A stretch of 64,000 nt of DNA. It comes from Apus apus (taxonomy: Eukaryota; Chordata; Aves; Apodiformes; Apodidae). Positions 60,635-64,000 of the stretch are shown here, in pieces. Numbering within the stretch: position 1 is the first letter of the stretch; each line of letters begins with the position of its first letter. Under the pieces are notes generated by a model, which worked only from the letters and a program-made list of their open reading frames with translations, was not told the origin of the DNA and ran no database searches. The stretch is taken from contig NC_067282.1 of the NCBI RefSeq assembly GCF_020740795.1, forward strand, positions 53,823,290 to 53,887,289. The letters are read 5' to 3'. Both the position numbers and the translations under genes were made by a program.

Positions 60635-60847
60635 CAGCACCAACACACCGCACGAAGGACATGCAGGAAGAGTCTGTTTCACATTACATCGTTCATTCAA
60701 GTAAGCTGAAAAATATAACGTTTTGGTTGTGTTTTTGTTGGTTTTTTTGTTTTTTTGTTTTTTTTTTTACAAACCACAGCATCATAAACAACAATCTATC
60801 ACCAAACTTAATATGAGAATTCTTTGGTGTGCTCTGTACTCTTCCCG

Positions 60848-60870
60848 AAAAAAAAAAAAAAAAAAAAAAA
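60848..60870. repeat. 23-base A run with A-rich flank
   Basis: An uninterrupted run of 23 A on + (T on the presumed ZIC5 transcript), followed by G-interrupted A-runs to about 60910. Length is likely uncertain in any assembly. Confidence 0.9.
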
Positions 60871-61143
60871 GAAAAAAAAGGAAAAAAAAAAAGGGGAGGG
60901 GGAAAAAAAGGGTGATGGCAGAAAATAAATTAATTCGACTGTACAAAATAATCGCGTTCACATACACGTTATTAACAATGACAAGACGACATCCACCATT
61001 CACGGCACACAAAACACATTTCCACAAGCCCTGGGGGAGGGGAGGGAGGCTGCTGCTTCTCCTCTCGGGGTCTCTGAGGAGGAATTAGTGCTCTTTAGTT
61101 TATTTGCGCCCCACTCCTGACGGACAGGCGAGGGACCGGGGTC

Positions 61144-61162
61144 TGTGTGTGTGTGTGTGTGT
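61144..61162. repeat. (TG)n microsatellite
   Basis: About nine and a half TG units without interruption, in the presumed ZIC5 3' UTR. Confidence 0.9.
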
Positions 61163-62460
61163 CCTGCCTCGCAGCCCCTCGGCCTCTGGCGGGGTATGAA
61201 GGGGGTGGGCCCCCCGGCCCCAACCCTTACCTCCATCTCCTGTTCCCTTCCCAGCAGCTCTGCTCCCCTCCTCCCAGGTGACTCTGCCCAGCCACCTCAG
61301 GAGGATGGTTAATGGATGCAGGCACCGGCTGGAGAGAGGAAATAAAACTAAAAAAAAATATATAAAAAATAATAAAAAGCCCCCAAAATCCCTATGTCTC
61401 TCTCCCCTCCGGCGCTCGCTGGGACCAGGGGCTGAGATCCCTCAGCCACAAACTGTCTGCACACAGGACTGGAGGGAGCTAGAGGCAAAGTCTTCCTCTG
61501 TGAGACGAACTTGGGAAAAAAAAAAAAAAAAGAGTAATTATAATACCAACCCCAAGAAGAAAGGAAAATCGCTGTTAGTTTTCGTGTGGTTTTTTTAGGG
61601 GAAAAAAAAAAAAAAAGGATCACAGTATATCAGTTGTCATATAGCAGCGGGTTTCTTTTCTTCTCCAGCTACATTTTAGGAGCCATACGTGTACAAACCA
61701 TGGAGCAGCCATAAGGGAGTGCTGAATCTTTTGTCTTGCCTTCCCTAAATTGTTTTCACATGGCTACGGCTACGGCAGAAAGAAAGGGCTGGAGAGAAAA
61801 TGCCGGGTGCAGGTGGGACCCCACGTCTCAGGAGAGAAACCAACAGTTACAAAGGAGCTGAACTGCAAGAGGGCAGGGGAAAAAAAAAAAAAAAACCAAA
61901 CAACAAACGGATTTATTTTATCTAAAGGGGTGTGTAACGTGTCCTCAACTGGCCGGAGCTTCAGCAGGTGCTGCTTTACAGTCAGGAGGCCGCTGCAAAC
62001 CTGGGGCTTTACCCAGACTGAAGAGGAGGCGCTGGGGTGGCAGCTGAAGTATTTAAGAGCCACTCCAGGGAATGGCAGGGCTCTGCCAGCTCGGAGCCTC
62101 CCACCAGCTCTCTCCTTCTCTTGTCAAGAGCACTGCGGCGTAGGCAGGGTGGGAGCCGAGCTGGGGGGAAGTCCCCTGCAGCTGGAGTTCCCTTGGCACC
62201 GTCCCCCTGCAAAAGCCTGCGGCTCAGGTCGCTGAGATGGCCCAGCATGGCAAAAAAAGGAAAAAAAAGAAAAGTAAAAAAAAAGTAAAAAAAAAGTCCG
62301 AGTCTCTTTAATTAAATTAGTTACCGTACAAACACCATAGGGTTTCGTACAAGGAATAAATAGCGCGAGTCAAACCTGATGGCACTTCCACCCCAGCCTC
62401 TCCGTGCCAGGTGGGTACCGCAGCTGCCTGGGCCAGCGCGGCATGGCCGGGGCCACCGGC

Positions 62461-62515
62461 GGCACGGCCCGGCACAGCTTGGCCCGGCACGGCCCGGCTC
62501 GGCTCGGCACGGCCC
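62461..62515. repeat. Imperfect GGCNC pentamer array abutting the ZIC5 stop codon
   Basis: Eleven consecutive pentamers on +: GGCAC, GGCCC, GGCAC, AGCTT, GGCCC, GGCAC, GGCCC, GGCTC, GGCTC, GGCAC, GGCCC, ending at the last base of the ZIC5 TAG stop (read on -). On the mRNA it is the first sequence after the coding region. The sequence further left (62434-62460) is a more degenerate extension. Confidence 0.85.
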
Positions 62516-62972
62516 TAGGGAGCGGTTCTGCCCCCCGAGGTCCTGTGGGGTTCGTCCTCCTCGGAGGCTGGGGAGGTATCGCGGCTGGAGGGGGTGCGGG
62601 GCCGGCGGGGAGCCCCCCCAGCCTGACAGACGTACCACTCGCTTAGGTTGGTGACCGGCGGGGAGAGGGCGGCGGCGCGGCCGCGGGGCGGGGGCTCGGC
62701 GGCCGGGTCGGTCTCGGGGGGCAGCGGGCCATCGGGGGGCCCCGTCGCCGCGTAGCCCTGGGAGCCCGGCGGCGGGGAGGGCGGCGGAGACTTGCAGTGG
62801 ATTTTCATGTGCTTCCGCAGGGAGCTGGGATGGGTGTAGGACTTGTCGCAGCCGCGGATCTTGCAGTAGTAGGGCTTGTCCGAGGTGTGGACGTGGGAGT
62901 GCTTCTTGCGGTCGCTGCTGTTGGCGAACTTCCTCTCGCAGCCGTCGAACTCGCACTTGAAGGGCTTCTCTC
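62515..62972 (-). CDS. ZIC5: ZIC5 terminal coding exon: zinc fingers 4-5 and C-terminal tail
   Basis: ZIC5 is a nuclear C2H2 zinc-finger transcription factor of neural plate, dorsal neural tube and neural crest. The exon starts at 62972 after acceptor GGCAG, completing a split Gly codon (phase 1, the usual ZIC intron before EKPF), and ends with TAG at 62517-62515. It encodes 151 residues. Finger 4 (Cys6, Cys11, His24, His28) and finger 5 (Cys36, Cys41, His54, His58) both fit C-x4-C-x12-H-x3-[19 protein letters not shown] and the following [11 protein letters not shown] identify ZIC5, because ZIC1-3 continue VHESS instead. The conserved [11 protein letters not shown] motif follows. The extreme C-terminus ([13 protein letters not shown]) is unlike the mammalian ending and lies against a repeat array. 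Fingers 1-3 and the N-terminus are in the exon beyond 64000. Confidence 0.95.
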
Positions 62973-64000
62973 CTGCCGGGACAACAGCAACGGCACCGTT
63001 ACCGACGGGCAGGGACACAGCCCTGCCCGCAGCCTGCCCGAGGCACCGCCCGGGGCAGCCCCTCCGCAGCCCGGCCTCGGGGGGCGAGCAGCCGGGCAAA
63101 GCCTCTCCTTTCCTCCTTCTCCTTCCCTCTCCCCTTTTTCCTTCCCCCTCTCTCGACAGTCGTGACATGCGCGAGACTTCCGAATTCCACCCCCGTGTTC
63201 TGCAGACCGTGAGCGGTGGCTGGCGGCCTCCAGGCCCCAAGCCCCGGGCTGGCGGCGGGGCCCTGCCTTGTTTGCCCTCTACGGCGCTCCCCTCGCACAC
63301 GAGAAACCTTCATTACCGCTCTAATGACCAAGCCCAAACAAAACCTCTCAATGCCTCCCAACGCCCGCGAGGGCTGGCGTTTGCCGGCAGCCTGGCTCGC
63401 CTGGCACATCTCCTGCGTAATCCTTTCCCAATGGGGCACTACGCTGGGGGAATAATTAGTTGCGGGGAAATAAAAGTAACACCTGTTTAAGCATCTCGAC
63501 ATAAAAGAGGGAGCACCCAGCGGCCCTTAACTGGGAAGCTGCAGGCTGGGGAGAGCAGCCCGGACACTGGTGATGACAGCAACGGGCTGCTGTTACCGCA
63601 GCTGGTTACCTCAGGCTAATTTGTGTCTAAAAAATCTCCGGCCGATCTATTTTAAGAGCTTTACGCATTGTTTAACTGTTAAAGGGGTTGTGAAAATCAG
63701 CCCCGGGCGGGTTTGCCTGAATACCTTTCACCTCCCCCCTCCACCCCACGCTCCTGACATCCCATACCCTGGGACATATACGTTCTGGTGCATATAGCCG
63801 TGCCCGGACCGACCCTTCCCCATAATTCCCGAATAGGGCCCAGTAAATGGCTATTGCTGGGGGAGGGGGAGGCGAAATGTGCCGTATCACTGTACTCCAC
63901 ACTGACTGGAGTTCCTTACAGCAACTTTTTCTTTCCTTGCCATGTTACACGTGAGCCTGGCACACACAGCCCTGCACTGGTAATCCTTGCCACGACTATT
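62973..64000 (-). other. ZIC5: ZIC5 intron (partial)
   Basis: On the - strand this is the intron upstream of the terminal exon; its donor lies past the window. The open frame running through the acceptor into the intron (to 63300) lacks zinc-finger residues and is not coding. A non-repetitive part at about 63400-63510 (CGTAATCC, GGGAATAATTAGTT and similar) has enhancer-like texture. The first exon of ZIC5 is not reached. Confidence 0.8.

Larger units (their letters stand above)
60000..62514 (-). other. ZIC5: Probable ZIC5 3' UTR and downstream region
   Basis: On the - strand this follows the ZIC5 stop. The interval has an AT-rich, frame-free distal part (about 60060-60720) typical of a 3' UTR end. 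AATAAA signals on the - strand occur at 61917-61912, 60419-60414, 60405-60400, 60157-60152, 60083-60078 and 59993-59988; I cannot tell which is used. It also contains an (AT)n at 60614-60634, a 23-A run at 60848-60870, a (GT)n at 61144-61162 and further A-runs at about 61515-61531, 61602-61616 and 61880-61895. Confidence 0.4.

Noticed and set aside
62973..63300. Extension of the ZIC5 frame past the acceptor
   Set aside because: The GGCAG acceptor and the phase-1 intron before EKPF are standard for ZIC genes. The extension has no zinc-finger residues although fingers 1-3 should directly precede.
1..64000. Search for CR1 LINEs, LTRs, tRNA genes, CRISPR arrays and operons
   Set aside because: I found no CR1 3' end repeat, no paired LTRs and no tRNA cloverleaf by eye. 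CRISPR arrays and operons are not expected in this kind of genome. Old, diverged copies could be missed without a search tool.

Overview
The window is vertebrate nuclear DNA, most likely from a bird. It carries the 3' half of CLYBL on the + strand and the last coding exon of ZIC5 on the - strand, converging tail to tail. The CLYBL-ZIC5(-ZIC2) order is the known tetrapod arrangement. I call a bird because the introns are short, I recognise almost no interspersed repeats in 64 kb, and the DNA is rich in homopolymer runs and CpG-dense blocks. I cannot name the species.

Region 1-27.65 kb is CLYBL. Five coding exons (3471-3572, 5392-5485, 6869-7036, 12032-12156, 27446-27541) join in frame and encode the last 194 residues of the enzyme. 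This corresponds to about residue 147 to the C-terminus of the 340-residue human protein. The 5' exons lie before position 1. CLYBL is a mitochondrial citramalyl-CoA lyase/malate synthase-type enzyme of the CitE-like family. The metal-binding Glu and Asp and the C-terminal catalytic Asp are all visible. The introns hold stretches that look like conserved regulatory DNA, including one perfect 12-bp hairpin.

Region 27.65-60 kb is a gene desert with no protein-coding gene I can support. It has a promoter-like cluster (CRE-like sites, GC boxes, TATA) just after CLYBL, next to an unidentified 88-codon open frame without an ATG. Two clusters of AT-rich, homeodomain/SOX/POU/FOX-motif-dense sequence (29.3-31.35 kb and 53.8-59.1 kb) look like developmental enhancers, presumably for ZIC5/ZIC2. 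Between them is a bland stretch (32-51 kb) and a CpG-dense block (51.3-55.6 kb). The most notable signal is a 33-bp motif with an RFX-like core, present twice 0.85 kb apart in the ZIC5-proximal cluster.

Region 60-64 kb is the ZIC5 end: a long probable 3' UTR, the terminal coding exon (62515-62972, with zinc fingers 4 and 5 and the C-terminal tail), and the start of the upstream intron. The two genes are not known to share a pathway; their link is positional, with probable ZIC enhancers lying inside and beyond CLYBL. All conservation and enhancer statements are inference from sequence texture, since no alignment was possible.
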